From the NCBI GenBank assembly GCA_009772935.1, contig WOUR01000039.1, positions 1 through 64,000 of the forward strand: DNA of 64,000 bases, given 5' to 3'. This document shows, one piece after another, positions 8,662-16,289 of the stretch. Position 1 is the stretch's first letter. Every line of letters begins with the position of its first letter. This DNA comes from Rhodospirillaceae bacterium. GTDB taxonomy: Bacteria; Pseudomonadota; Alphaproteobacteria; Reyranellales; Reyranellaceae. The notes under the pieces were generated by a model. The model was given only the letters and a program-made list of their open reading frames with translations, made no database searches and had not been told where the DNA came from. The translations under genes were made by a program, and so were the position numbers.

Positions 8662-9606
8662 ATGCGCATGGATGGCGACGAGAGCAGCAACATCGAGGAC
8701 CGCCGCGGCGAAGGCGGCGGCTTCGGCGGCGGGGGATTCGGCGGCGGCGGCTTTCCCATTTCGATGGGCGGCGGCGGGGGCGGCCTGTTCAAGGGCGGCT
8801 TCGGCCTGGTGGCCTTCGTCGTCATCGCCATGATCATGGGCGCCGATCCCGGCGCCATCCTGAGCGACATCGCGGGCGGCGGCGGTGGCACGTCGAGCTA
8901 CACGCCGGCGCCTCCGTCTTCCTCGGCCAGCCGCATGGGCACGCCCGCGCCGGCCACCGACGCCGAGACGCAGTTCGTCTCGCGCGTGCTGAAGAGCACC
9001 GAGGATGTCTGGCACGACATCTTCCGCGACATGGGGCGCCCGTATCGCGATCCCAAGCTGGTGCTGTTCCGCGACGCCACGCGCACCGAGTGCGGGGTCG
9101 GCCAGGCGGCGATGGGCCCGTTCTATTGTCCGGCCGACCAGCGGGTCTATCTCGACCTCGGCTTCTTCGACGAGCTGGCGCGTCGCTTCAAGGCGCCCGG
9201 CCAGTTCCCGCAGGCCTATGTGATCGCCCACGAGATCGGCCATCACGTGCAGAACCAGCTCGGCATCTCTGCCAAGGTGCAGCAGATGCGCCAGAACATG
9301 AGCAAGCGCGACGGCAACGCGCTGTCGGTGCGCACCGAGCTCCAGGCCGATTGCTTTGCGGGCGTGTGGGCCAACCGCGCCGACAGGCAGCGCGGCGGCC
9401 GGATGATCGACGACAAGGACGTGGACCAGGCGCTGGCGGCCGCCTCCGCGATCGGCGACGACGCGCTGCAGAAGCAGGGCCAGGGCCGCGTCGTGCCCGA
9501 CAGCTTCACCCACGGCACCAGCGCGCAACGCGCGCGCTGGTTCCGCAAGGGGTTGGACTCAGGCGATCCGCGTCAGTGCGATACTTTTAGAGCGCAGCAA
9601 CTCTGA
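8662..9606 (+). CDS. YpfJ-type neutral zinc metallopeptidase
   Basis: A 314-residue membrane-anchored protein of the putative neutral zinc metallopeptidase family. After a glycine-rich N-terminus (about residues 13-50), one membrane helix (near 53-70) and a low-complexity linker, the C-terminal domain has the zinc motif HEIGHH (residues 190-195). The downstream ELQADCFAG motif supplies the third ligand (Glu) expected for gluzincins. The catalytic domain is probably periplasmic. Physiological substrates of this family are not established. The gene ends in tandem hairpins that separate it from the convergent FAH-family gene. Confidence 0.88.
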   Translation: MRMDGDESSNIEDRRGEGGGFGGGGFGGGGFPISMGGGGGGLFKGGFGLVAFVVIAMIMGADPGAILSDIAGGGGGTSSYTPAPPSSSASRMGTPAPATDAETQFVSRVLKSTEDVWHDIFRDMGRPYRDPKLVLFRDATRTECGVGQAAMGPFYCPADQRVYLDLGFFDELARRFKAPGQFPQAYVIAHEIGHHVQNQLGISAKVQQMRQNMSKRDGNALSVRTELQADCFAGVWANRADRQRGGRMIDDKDVDQALAAASAIGDDALQKQGQGRVVPDSFTHGTSAQRARWFRKGLDSGDPRQCDTFRAQQL

Positions 9607-9680
9607 CAGCTTTAGCGAAGCTAAAGCTGTTGGCGGGCGGCAGCGCCTTCACAGCGGCTTGGCTACAAGCCGCGAAGGCG
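9606..9680. terminator. Two tandem hairpins between convergent genes
   Basis: Hairpin 1 has perfect 11-bp arms (ACAGCTTTAGC at 9606-9616 and its complement at 9620-9630) around a GAA loop. Hairpin 2 pairs CGCCTTC (9644-9650) with GAAGGCG (9674-9680), and inside it GCGGCTT with AAGCCGC. Neither is followed by a clean T-run, so they may act as bidirectional transcript ends or mRNA-stabilising structures between the metallopeptidase and FAH-family genes. Confidence 0.55.
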
Positions 9681-9712
9681 CGAGAGCCCGCGCCGTGCAG
9701 AAAAGCCAAGGG

Positions 9713-10414
9713 CTAGACCAGCACGCACGTGACCGTACCGCAGCCGTCGACGAAGCCCGACAGCGTGTCGCCCTTCACCACCGCGGCGACGCCGTCAGGC
9801 GTGCCTGTGTAGATCAGGTCGCCGGCGGCCAGCTCGACGAGGCCCGACAGGTAGGAGATCGTCTCGGGCACGCTCCAGATGAGCGCGTTGAGGTCCGACT
9901 TCTGGCGGGTCTTGCCGTTCACGTCGAGCTGGATGGTGCCCTTCGACGGATGGCCGATCTGCGCGGCCGGATAGATCTCGCCGATCGGGGCGGACTGGTC
10001 GAAACCCTTGCCCATGTCCCAGGGGCGCCCCATGTCCTTGGCCTGATTCTGCAGGTCGCGGCGCGTCATGTCGAGACCGACGCCGTAGCCGTACACATGC
10101 TCCAGCGCCTTCTCGACCGGGATGTCGCTGCCGCCCGACTTCATCGCCACGACCAGCTCCATCTCGTGGTGCAGGTTCTTGGTGGCCGGCGGATAGGCGA
10201 CCCTGGTCGGGTTCTTCGGGTCGGCGCAGACGACGATCGCGTCGGCCGGCTTGGTGAAGAAGAACGGCGGCTCGCGGTCGGGATCGTGGCCCATCTCGCG
10301 GGCATGGGCGGCGTAGTTGCGGCCGACGCAGAAGATCCGGCGCACCGGAAACAGATCGCCGGTTCCGTGGACCGGTACGCCGACGGTCGCCGGCGGCGTT
10401 ACGACATAAGCCAT
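9713..10414 (-). CDS. Fumarylacetoacetate hydrolase-family protein (acylpyruvase-like)
   Basis: A 233-residue single-domain FAH-fold enzyme. RRIFCVGRNYAAHAREMG is the start of the catalytic core; LHHEMELVVAM gives metal-binding Glu residues, and YTGTPDGVAAV is the conserved C-terminal active-site segment. The size and RNYAAHAREMG block resemble the FAHD1/YcgM group that hydrolyses acylpyruvates or decarboxylates oxaloacetate; which one cannot be told. The ATG at 10414 is chosen because it gives the usual family N-terminus with GGGAG upstream. A longer frame would add about 75 unconserved residues. Divergent from the L,D-transpeptidase-like gene. Confidence 0.88.
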   Translation of the reverse strand: MAYVVTPPATVGVPVHGTGDLFPVRRIFCVGRNYAAHAREMGHDPDREPPFFFTKPADAIVVCADPKNPTRVAYPPATKNLHHEMELVVAMKSGGSDIPVEKALEHVYGYGVGLDMTRRDLQNQAKDMGRPWDMGKGFDQSAPIGEIYPAAQIGHPSKGTIQLDVNGKTRQKSDLNALIWSVPETISYLSGLVELAAGDLIYTGTPDGVAAVVKGDTLSGFVDGCGTVTCVLV

Positions 10415-10466
10415 CGCTTTCTCCCTCAAGAGCGTGCCTTTATGAAGGGCACCGGAGTACTGGGCA

Positions 10467-11078
10467 ATGACCGACGAGAATGTCCTGATCGTACAGGCCG
10501 ATTCGGCCGAAACCTCGCTGGGCTGGGCGAGCCTGGGCGGCCGACGCTGGCGTTGCACCGTGGGTGCAGGCGGTATCCGCGAAGACAAGGTCGAGGGCGA
10601 TTCGGCGACGCCGGTCGGCGAATTTCCATTGCGTCGCATCTATTTCCGCAACGACCGCCTGGTCCTGCCCAGGGTAGCCTTGCCGGCGCGGCCGATCAGC
10701 GAGCATGACGGCTGGTGCGACGACCCGCGCTCGCCGAGCTACAACCGGCTGGTCAACATCCCCAACGAGTGGAGCCATGAGAAGATGTGGCGCGAGGACG
10801 GGCTGTACGATCTCGTCGTCGTGGTCGGCTACAACGACGACCCGCCGGAGGGCGAATGGGGCAGCGCCATCTTCCTCCACATCGCCCGCGACGACTATGC
10901 CGGCACGCAGGGCTGCGTCGCCTTCGCGCGCGAGGATCTCCTGGAACTGCTGCCGCTGCTTACCCGCGACACCCGCCTGCGCGTCCTCTCACACGCCGCC
11001 AACGAAGACGCGCAACCGCGCTCGCAAGAAGACGAGCGCATGAAGCAGTTCGAGGATTTCGACGAGAAGGACTGGTGA
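10467..11078 (+). CDS. L,D-transpeptidase (YkuD) domain protein without signal peptide
   Basis: A 203-residue YkuD-fold protein. The catalytic signature is intact: H138 in IFLHIARDDYAGTQGCVAF and Cys at residue 150 in the TQGC motif. The YkuD domain occupies nearly the whole protein, followed by an acidic tail (EDFDEKDW). L,D-transpeptidases normally crosslink peptidoglycan in the periplasm, yet the N-terminus (MTDENVLIVQADS) shows no signal peptide or membrane helix, so location and function are uncertain. It may be a secreted or moonlighting member of the short alphaproteobacterial YkuD group. Confidence 0.82.
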   Translation: MTDENVLIVQADSAETSLGWASLGGRRWRCTVGAGGIREDKVEGDSATPVGEFPLRRIYFRNDRLVLPRVALPARPISEHDGWCDDPRSPSYNRLVNIPNEWSHEKMWREDGLYDLVVVVGYNDDPPEGEWGSAIFLHIARDDYAGTQGCVAFAREDLLELLPLLTRDTRLRVLSHAANEDAQPRSQEDERMKQFEDFDEKDW

Positions 11079-11102
11079 GGCACCCCTCAAGCAGCGGTGC
11101 GC

Positions 11103-12206
11103 TTATCCAACGACGCGCCCGATGGCGCGCGCGGTGTAGTCGACCAGCGGGATGATGCGGGCGTAGTTGAGGCGCGTGGGGCCGATCACGCCGATGGCGC
11201 CGAGGATTCGCTCCTGCGAGTCGCGGAACGGCGCGACCACCATCGAGCAGCCGGTGTTGGCGAACAGCGGGTTATCGGCGCCGATGAAGATCTGCACGCC
11301 CGACGCGGTGTTGGCGAGTTCGAGCAGGCGCACGAAGCTCTCGCCGCGCTCCAGCGCGTCGAACAGGATGCGCACCCTCTCCAGATCCTCGATCGCGGTG
11401 ATGTCCTCGAGCAGGCGCGCCTGGCCGCGCACGATCAGCGCGCCGCCGCCCGGCTCGCCCGACCATGTGGCCAGGCCCGATTCGATCACGCGCGCGGTGA
11501 GGTCGTTCAGCTCGGCGCGCTTCAGCTTGATGTCCTCGAGAATCAGCCGCCGCGCCTCGTCGAAAGTGCGGCCGCTCAGCCGCGCATTGAGGTAGTTGCT
11601 GGCTTCGGTCAGTGCCGAGGGCGGCATGCCGATCGGCGTGTCGATCACCCGGTTCTCGACATGGCCCGATTGCGTCACCGTGACGACCAGCGCGCGGCCG
11701 GGGCCGAGATTGACGAACTCGATGTGCTTCAGGGGCTGCTCGGTCTTGGGCGCCATCACCAGGCCGGCGCAGCGCGACAGGCCCGACAGCATCGCGGTCG
11801 CCTGCTCCAGCGCCTCGGTGACGCTGCGGCCGGAGGGGGCACAGCGTGCCTCGATCGACTCGCGCTCTTCCTCCGAAACGTTGCCGACTTCGAGCAGGCC
11901 GTTCACGAACAGTTTCAGCCCGGCGTCGGTCGGCAGCCGCCCGGCCGAGGTATGCGGGGCATAGAGCAGGCCGGCATCCTGGAGGTCGGCCATGATGTTG
12001 CGGATGGTGGCGGGCGACAGCGTCTCGGTGAGCTTGCGGGTCAGCGCGCGCGAGCCCACCGGCTCGCCGGTCTCGACATAGCCTTCCACGACGTGGCGCA
12101 GCACCTCGCGCGCACGCTCGTTCAGTTCCGCCACGGAGGCGGCCCGTTGTCCGGTCGGGGTCTCGGCAAGGGCGCCCCCGGGCATGCCGATGCGGTGGAT
12201 CGCCAT
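11103..12206 (-). CDS. hrcA: Heat-inducible transcription repressor HrcA
   Basis: A 367-residue HrcA. The N-terminal winged helix contains LNERAREVLRHVVEGYVETG and TLSPATIRNIMADLQDAGLL, classic HrcA sequence, and TSAGRLPTDAGLKLFV follows. A GAF-like core and dimerisation insert make up the rest. HrcA represses groESL-type operons by binding CIRCE elements, and GroEL modulates it. I see no CIRCE element in the upstream gap, so autoregulation through CIRCE is not supported here. The ATG at 12206 lies only 6 nt past a good -10 box, so translation may be leaderless or begin at the in-frame ATG at 12185. No grpE follows. Confidence 0.93.
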   Translation of the reverse strand: MAIHRIGMPGGALAETPTGQRAASVAELNERAREVLRHVVEGYVETGEPVGSRALTRKLTETLSPATIRNIMADLQDAGLLYAPHTSAGRLPTDAGLKLFVNGLLEVGNVSEEERESIEARCAPSGRSVTEALEQATAMLSGLSRCAGLVMAPKTEQPLKHIEFVNLGPGRALVVTVTQSGHVENRVIDTPIGMPPSALTEASNYLNARLSGRTFDEARRLILEDIKLKRAELNDLTARVIESGLATWSGEPGGGALIVRGQARLLEDITAIEDLERVRILFDALERGESFVRLLELANTASGVQIFIGADNPLFANTGCSMVVAPFRDSQERILGAIGVIGPTRLNYARIIPLVDYTARAIGRVVG

Positions 12207-12212
12207 GGAAAA

Positions 12213-12241
12213 AATGTAGGTAGTGTGGGCAGGGTGGTCAA
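12213..12241 (-). promoter_or_regulatory. Sigma-70-type promoter of hrcA
   Basis: On the minus strand, TTGACC (complement of 12236-12241) and TACATT (complement of 12213-12218) are separated by 17 bp. This is a strong -35/-10 pair by vegetative-promoter rules. The predicted start point falls at or next to the hrcA ATG at 12206. Confidence 0.6.
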
Positions 12242-12342
12242 TGAACGCCGGCCTCAACACCGACCTCGAAACAAGGGGATCGTGGCTGGATTCGCCAACG
12301 TTCGGGCGCTACACCGGCCGCCCGCCCCCGCAGGAGAAATAA

Positions 12343-13062
12343 ATGCGCCCTTCAGGCCGCGCCCCCGACCAGCTCCGCCCGGTTTCCCTGGAACCCGGCT
12401 TTTCCCGTCACGCCGAGGGGTCGTGCCTGGTCAAGTTCGGCGACACCCATGTCCTCTGCACCGCCTCGGTCGACGAGAAGGTGCCGCCGTGGATGCGCAA
12501 CAGCGGCAAGGGCTGGGTCACGGCCGAGTATGGCATGCTGCCGCGCTCGACCCATACCCGCACGGACCGTGAGGCCGCGCGCGGCAAGCAGTCGGGCCGC
12601 ACCCAGGAGATCCAGCGCCTGATCGGCCGCTCGCTGCGCGCGGTCGTGAACCTGCAGGCCATGGGCGAGCGCCAGATCAACATCGACTGCGACGTGCTGC
12701 AGGCCGATGGCGGCACGCGCACCGCCAGCATCACCGGCGCCTGGGTGGCGTTGCACTATGCCTTCGAGCGCCTGATCAAGGACGGCAAGCTGGCGGTCAA
12801 CCCGCTCACCGGCACCGTCGCGGCGGTCTCGTGCGGCCTGTGGGAGGGCACCGCCGTCCTCGATCTCGACTATCCCGAGGATTCCAAGGCCGACGCCGAC
12901 GCCAACTTCGTGCTGACCGGGGCCGGCGGCATCGTCGAGGTGCAGGGCACGGCCGAGAAGGACCCGTTCACCGAGGCGCAGTTCCACGAACTGCTCACCC
13001 TGGCCAAGAAGGGCATCGGCGAACTGGTGGCCCTGCAGAAGCTGGCCCTCGGGAAGAGCTGA
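12343..13062 (+). CDS. rph: Ribonuclease PH
   Basis: A 239-residue RNase PH that trims tRNA 3' ends phosphorolytically in the cytoplasm. Family blocks are intact: MRPSGRAPDQLRPV at the start, SCLVKFGDTHVLCTASV, GWVTAEYGMLPRSTHTR, and QEIQRLIGRSLRAV with the Arg pair for phosphate. GGIVEVQGTAEKDPFTEAQF closes the domain. A good RBS (AGGAGAAATAA) precedes the ATG. It is the first gene of an overlapping operon with rdgB and hemW (TGATG junction), and is divergent from hrcA. Confidence 0.96.
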   Translation: MRPSGRAPDQLRPVSLEPGFSRHAEGSCLVKFGDTHVLCTASVDEKVPPWMRNSGKGWVTAEYGMLPRSTHTRTDREAARGKQSGRTQEIQRLIGRSLRAVVNLQAMGERQINIDCDVLQADGGTRTASITGAWVALHYAFERLIKDGKLAVNPLTGTVAAVSCGLWEGTAVLDLDYPEDSKADADANFVLTGAGGIVEVQGTAEKDPFTEAQFHELLTLAKKGIGELVALQKLALGKS

Positions 13063-13676
13063 TGGCGCGGCGCTTCGCCCTGCCCAAACTCGTTGTGGCG
13101 ACCCACAATCGCGGCAAGGCGGGCGAGATCCGCGCCATGCTGGCCCCGTTCGGCGTCGAGATCGTCTCGGCCGGCGATCTCGGCCTGCCGGCGCCCGACG
13201 AGACGGGGACGACCTTCGAGGACAATGCGACCCTGAAGGCGCTGGCGGCGGTGCGGGCCAGCGGCCTGCCCGCGCTCGCCGACGATTCCGGCCTCAGCGT
13301 GCATGCGCTCGACCATCAGCCCGGCGTCTATACCGCCGACTGGGAAGGGCCAACGCGCGACGCCATGGTCGGCATGCGCCGCATCCAGGACGAGCTGGCG
13401 GCGCGTCACGTGCCCCCGGCGGACGCGGCGCGCCTGGCGACCTTCCATTGCGTGCTGGCGCTGGCCTGGCCCGACGAGCATGTCGAGCTGTTCCATGGCA
13501 CGCTCGACGGCGCCATCGTCTGGCCGCCGCGCGGCACCGGCGGCCATGGTTACGATCCCTGCTTCCAGCCGGTTGGCGAGACCCGCACGACGGCGGAAAT
13601 GTCGGACGCCGAGAAGAACGCCATCAGCCATCGTGGCCGCGCCTTCCGGATGATGGTCGAGGCCTGCTTCGGATGA
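13062..13676 (+). CDS. rdgB: XTP/dITP diphosphatase (RdgB/HAM1)
   Basis: A 204-residue house-cleaning nucleotide pyrophosphatase that removes dITP/XTP from the pool. The N-terminus KLVVATHNRGKAGEIRAML carries the substrate lysines and asparagine. TFEDNATLKA and ALADDSGLSVHAL supply the metal-binding acidic residues, and GYDPCFQP and SHRGRAFRMM close the active site. The ATG overlaps the rph stop by one base and the gene ends in an ATGA overlap with hemW, so translation is coupled. The start is fixed by the overlap and the family N-terminus. Confidence 0.95.
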   Translation: MARRFALPKLVVATHNRGKAGEIRAMLAPFGVEIVSAGDLGLPAPDETGTTFEDNATLKALAAVRASGLPALADDSGLSVHALDHQPGVYTADWEGPTRDAMVGMRRIQDELAARHVPPADAARLATFHCVLALAWPDEHVELFHGTLDGAIVWPPRGTGGHGYDPCFQPVGETRTTAEMSDAEKNAISHRGRAFRMMVEACFG

Positions 13677-14827
13677 GCCGGGCGCCCCTGGGCGTCTATG
13701 TCCATTGGCCCTTCTGCAAGTCGAAGTGCCCTTACTGCGATTTCAACAGCCATGTCCGCGACGGCGTCGAGCAGGCGCGCTGGCGGGCGGCCCTGTTGCG
13801 CGAGCTCGAACATGCCGCAAGCGAGGCGCCGGACCGGCGGGTCGAGACGATGTTCTTCGGCGGCGGCACGCCCTCGCTGATGGAACCCGAGACCGTCGCG
13901 GCGCTGATCGGGCGCACACGTCAGCTCTGGGACAGTGCGCCCGAGATCGAGATCACCCTGGAAGCCAACCCGACCTCCGTAGAGGCCGGCCGCTTCGCCA
14001 CTTTGGCCGAGGCCGGCGTCAATCGCGTGTCGCTGGGCGTGCAGGCGCTCGATGCGGCATCCCTGGAATTCCTCGGCCGCGAGCATTCGACGGACGAGGC
14101 GCTGGAGGCGCTCGCCACGGCGCGACGTCACTTCGCGCGCCATTCCTTCGATCTCATCTATGCGCGTCCCGGCCAGACGCCCGAGGCCTGGGCGGAGGAG
14201 CTGGAGCGCGCGCTCGCGCTGGCCGGCGAGCACCTGTCGCTCTACCAGCTCACCATCGAACGCGGGACGCGCTTCTTCACCGACCATGCGCGCGGCAGCT
14301 TCGTCCTGCCGGACGAGGACGCGTCCGCCGCGATGTTCGAGCACACGCAGGCGCGGCTGGCCCGGGCCGGCCTGCCGGCCTACGAGATTTCGAACCATGC
14401 ACGCCCCGGTGCCGCCTGCCGCCATAATTTGATCTACTGGCGGTATCAGGATTACGTCGGGATCGGGCCCGGCGCCCACGGACGCTTTGCGGTGGGAGCG
14501 GCGAAGAAGGCGACCCGCCGGTCGAGCGGACCGGAAGCCTGGCTGGAGTCCGTCGAGCGCACGGGCCACGGCACGGCCGAGACGTCGACGGTCGAGGGAC
14601 GGGACATGGTGGAGGAGGCACTGATGATGGGACTGAGGCTGGCCGATGGCATCGACCGCGCCACCTTTGCGTCCGTCACCGGTGTCGACCCGGTCGAAGC
14701 GATCGACGCGGCGCGGCTCGAACCGCTGATGCGCGCGGGTTTCCTCGCGGTCGACTCGACCCATCTGCGCGCGACCGCCGAGGGACGGCAGCGGCTCAAC
14801 GCCCTGCTCGAGCGGCTGGTCGCATGA
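13673..14827 (+). CDS. hemW: Radical-SAM heme chaperone HemW
   Basis: A 384-residue protein. The radical-SAM cluster motif is FCKSKCPYC (Cys15, Cys19, Cys22), followed by FNSH and the FFGGGTPSLM glycine motif, all typical of HemW rather than coproporphyrinogen dehydrogenase HemN. The HemW C-terminal domain (VEEALMMGLRLADG) is complete. HemW delivers heme to respiratory-chain proteins. The family is often misannotated as HemN. It overlaps rdgB upstream (ATGA) and the solute-binding-protein gene downstream (ATGA). Confidence 0.93.
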   Translation: MSRAPLGVYVHWPFCKSKCPYCDFNSHVRDGVEQARWRAALLRELEHAASEAPDRRVETMFFGGGTPSLMEPETVAALIGRTRQLWDSAPEIEITLEANPTSVEAGRFATLAEAGVNRVSLGVQALDAASLEFLGREHSTDEALEALATARRHFARHSFDLIYARPGQTPEAWAEELERALALAGEHLSLYQLTIERGTRFFTDHARGSFVLPDEDASAAMFEHTQARLARAGLPAYEISNHARPGAACRHNLIYWRYQDYVGIGPGAHGRFAVGAAKKATRRSSGPEAWLESVERTGHGTAETSTVEGRDMVEEALMMGLRLADGIDRATFASVTGVDPVEAIDAARLEPLMRAGFLAVDSTHLRATAEGRQRLNALLERLVA

Positions 14828-15702
14828 GGCTCGCGCTCGGTCTCCTGGCGCTGGTCGCGATGACGGGCGTCGCCTCGGCCCAGCAGCAGCAACCGCCGAG
14901 CCAGCCCCAGCAGAAGCCGCCGGCGAAACCTGCACCGGCCGCCAAACCCTCTGCAGCCGCGCCGGCCGCCAAGCCGGGGCCGAAGTCGCCCTTCACGCCG
15001 CCCGCCTTCAAGATCACCATCGCCACCGAGGGCGCCTTCCCGCCCTTCAACTATCTCGACCGCAAGGGCCTGCCGGCCGGCTTCGAGATGGAGCTGGCGC
15101 AGGAAGCCTGCCAGCGCATCAAGGCGGAGTGCGAGTTCGTCGCACTCAAGTGGGATGAGCTCATCCCCGGCCTGCTCGACAAGAAATTCGACATCATCAT
15201 GTCGTCGATGGAAGTGACGCGCGAGCGACGCCAGCGCATGGGCCTGTCGCGCCGTTACTACCTCTCGCCCGGCGCCTTCATCGCCCCCAAGGGCGCGCCC
15301 TATGACGGGCCGCCGTCGCTGCTGCGCAACAAGCGCATTGGCATCCAGAAGGACTCGATGCATGCCGACTGGGCCGACAAGAGCTTCCGCCGCTCCGCCC
15401 AGCTCAAGCGCTATGCCTCGGTCGCCGAGGCACTGAACGCCCTGGCCAACGACGAGGTCGATGCGGTGTTCGGCGACAAGGCCCAGCTCTGGCTGTGGAG
15501 CCGCAAGCCGGAAGGCGCTTGCTGCGAGCTGGTCGGCCAGGACATCAAGGACACGCAGACCCTGGGCGTCGGCGTCGCCGCGGGCCTGCGCAAGGAAGAC
15601 GCCAAGCTGCGCGAGGCGCTGAACAAGGCGTTCGGCGAGATGATGGCCGACGGCACCTACAAGAAGATCAACGAGAAGTACTTCCCGTTCGCGCTGAACT
15701 GA
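14824..15702 (+). CDS. Amino-acid-type ABC solute-binding protein
   Basis: A 292-residue SBP_bac_3 family protein. A signal peptide (MRLALGLLALVAMTGVASA) is followed by a 40-residue Gln/Pro/Ala/Lys-rich linker, then the two-lobed binding domain (ITIATEGAFPPFNYLD... through the conserved C-terminus DGTYKKINEKYF). It should bind a polar amino acid or similar solute in the periplasm. No cognate permease or ATPase lies nearby; instead the gene is translationally coupled to hemW. It may serve a distant transporter. The long linker suggests a wall-spanning or tethered arrangement, which is an inference. Confidence 0.88.
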   Translation: MRLALGLLALVAMTGVASAQQQQPPSQPQQKPPAKPAPAAKPSAAAPAAKPGPKSPFTPPAFKITIATEGAFPPFNYLDRKGLPAGFEMELAQEACQRIKAECEFVALKWDELIPGLLDKKFDIIMSSMEVTRERRQRMGLSRRYYLSPGAFIAPKGAPYDGPPSLLRNKRIGIQKDSMHADWADKSFRRSAQLKRYASVAEALNALANDEVDAVFGDKAQLWLWSRKPEGACCELVGQDIKDTQTLGVGVAAGLRKEDAKLREALNKAFGEMMADGTYKKINEKYFPFALN

Positions 15703-15717
15703 GGGACCTAACCCCGA

Positions 15718-16005
15718 ATGGCGCGCCAACCCGTCGTCTACATTCTCGCCAGCCCGAACCACCGAGCGCTCTACATCGGTATCACGACCGATATGGGTCG
15801 TAGGCTGGACGAGCACCGCCAGGGACTATCGGAGCATACGTCTCGCTACAACATCACCAAACTCGTCTATCTCGAGTGGCATGAGACCGCGCCCCAAGCG
15901 ATCGAGCGCGAGAAGCAGATCAAGAAGTGGCGCCGGGAGAAGAAAATCGCGCTGATCGAGAGCGCCAACCGCGAATGGTTGGATCTGTCGAACGAGGTAC
16001 ATTAG
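15718..16005 (+). CDS. GIY-YIG nuclease-family protein (UPF0213/YhbQ type)
   Basis: A 95-residue single GIY-YIG domain. The two beta-strand motifs read VVYILAS and ALYIGIT, with the catalytic Arg in MGRRLDEHR. A conserved Glu lies in the AIEREKQIKKWRREKK helix. Small stand-alone members of this family are probable structure-specific DNA nucleases, with biological roles poorly defined. The gene sits right beside two tandem palindromic repeats (16016-16282), which may be relevant. RBS GAGGGA precedes the ATG. Confidence 0.88.
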   Translation: MARQPVVYILASPNHRALYIGITTDMGRRLDEHRQGLSEHTSRYNITKLVYLEWHETAPQAIEREKQIKKWRREKKIALIESANREWLDLSNEVH

Positions 16006-16015
16006 CTCGCAATAG

Positions 16016-16143
16016 CCGTCGTCTCGACCGGAGCACCGAAGGTGCGGAGTGGAGAGACCTTCGCTCGACCAAAAGCCGGCAAATCGTGGAGCGAAGATCT
16101 CTCCGCTACGCCTCGCTGCGCTCGGCTCCGGTCGAGATGACGG
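16016..16143. repeat. 128-nt palindromic repeat, copy 1
   Basis: The unit is bounded by a near-perfect 19-bp inverted repeat: CCGTCGTCTCGACCGGAGC (16016-16034) against GCTCCGGTCGAGATGACGG (16125-16143), with one mismatch that would be a G-U pair in RNA. Interior segments GCGGAGTGGAGAGACC and GATCTCTCCGCT can also partly pair, so the transcript would form a long hairpin. A second copy of equal length follows after 11 bp. Confidence 0.85.
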
Positions 16144-16154
16144 TTCTACTTTAT

Positions 16155-16282
16155 CCGTCGTCTCGACCGGAGCACCGCAGGCGCGGAGTGGAGAGACCTT
16201 CGTTCAACCAAAAGCCGGCAATTTGTGGAGAGAAGATCTCTCCGCTACGCCTCGCTACGCGAGGCTTCGGTCGAGATGACGG
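16155..16282. repeat. 128-nt palindromic repeat, copy 2
   Basis: A tandem copy of the preceding unit, also 128 nt, starting with CCGTCGTCTCGACCGGAGC and ending TCGAGATGACGG. The two copies differ at scattered positions, including one arm (GCTTCGGTCG in place of GCTCCGGTCG). The 750-bp TIR element begins 8 bp after its end. Confidence 0.85.
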
Positions 16283-16289
16283 ATTTCTT

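Noticed and set aside
12207..12342. Possible CIRCE element upstream of hrcA
   Set aside because: Neither TTAGCACTC nor its GAGTGCTAA partner is present in the gap.
16016..16282. Tandem repeats as a CRISPR array
   Set aside because: There are only two long palindromic units with an 11-bp gap and no spacers or cas genes.
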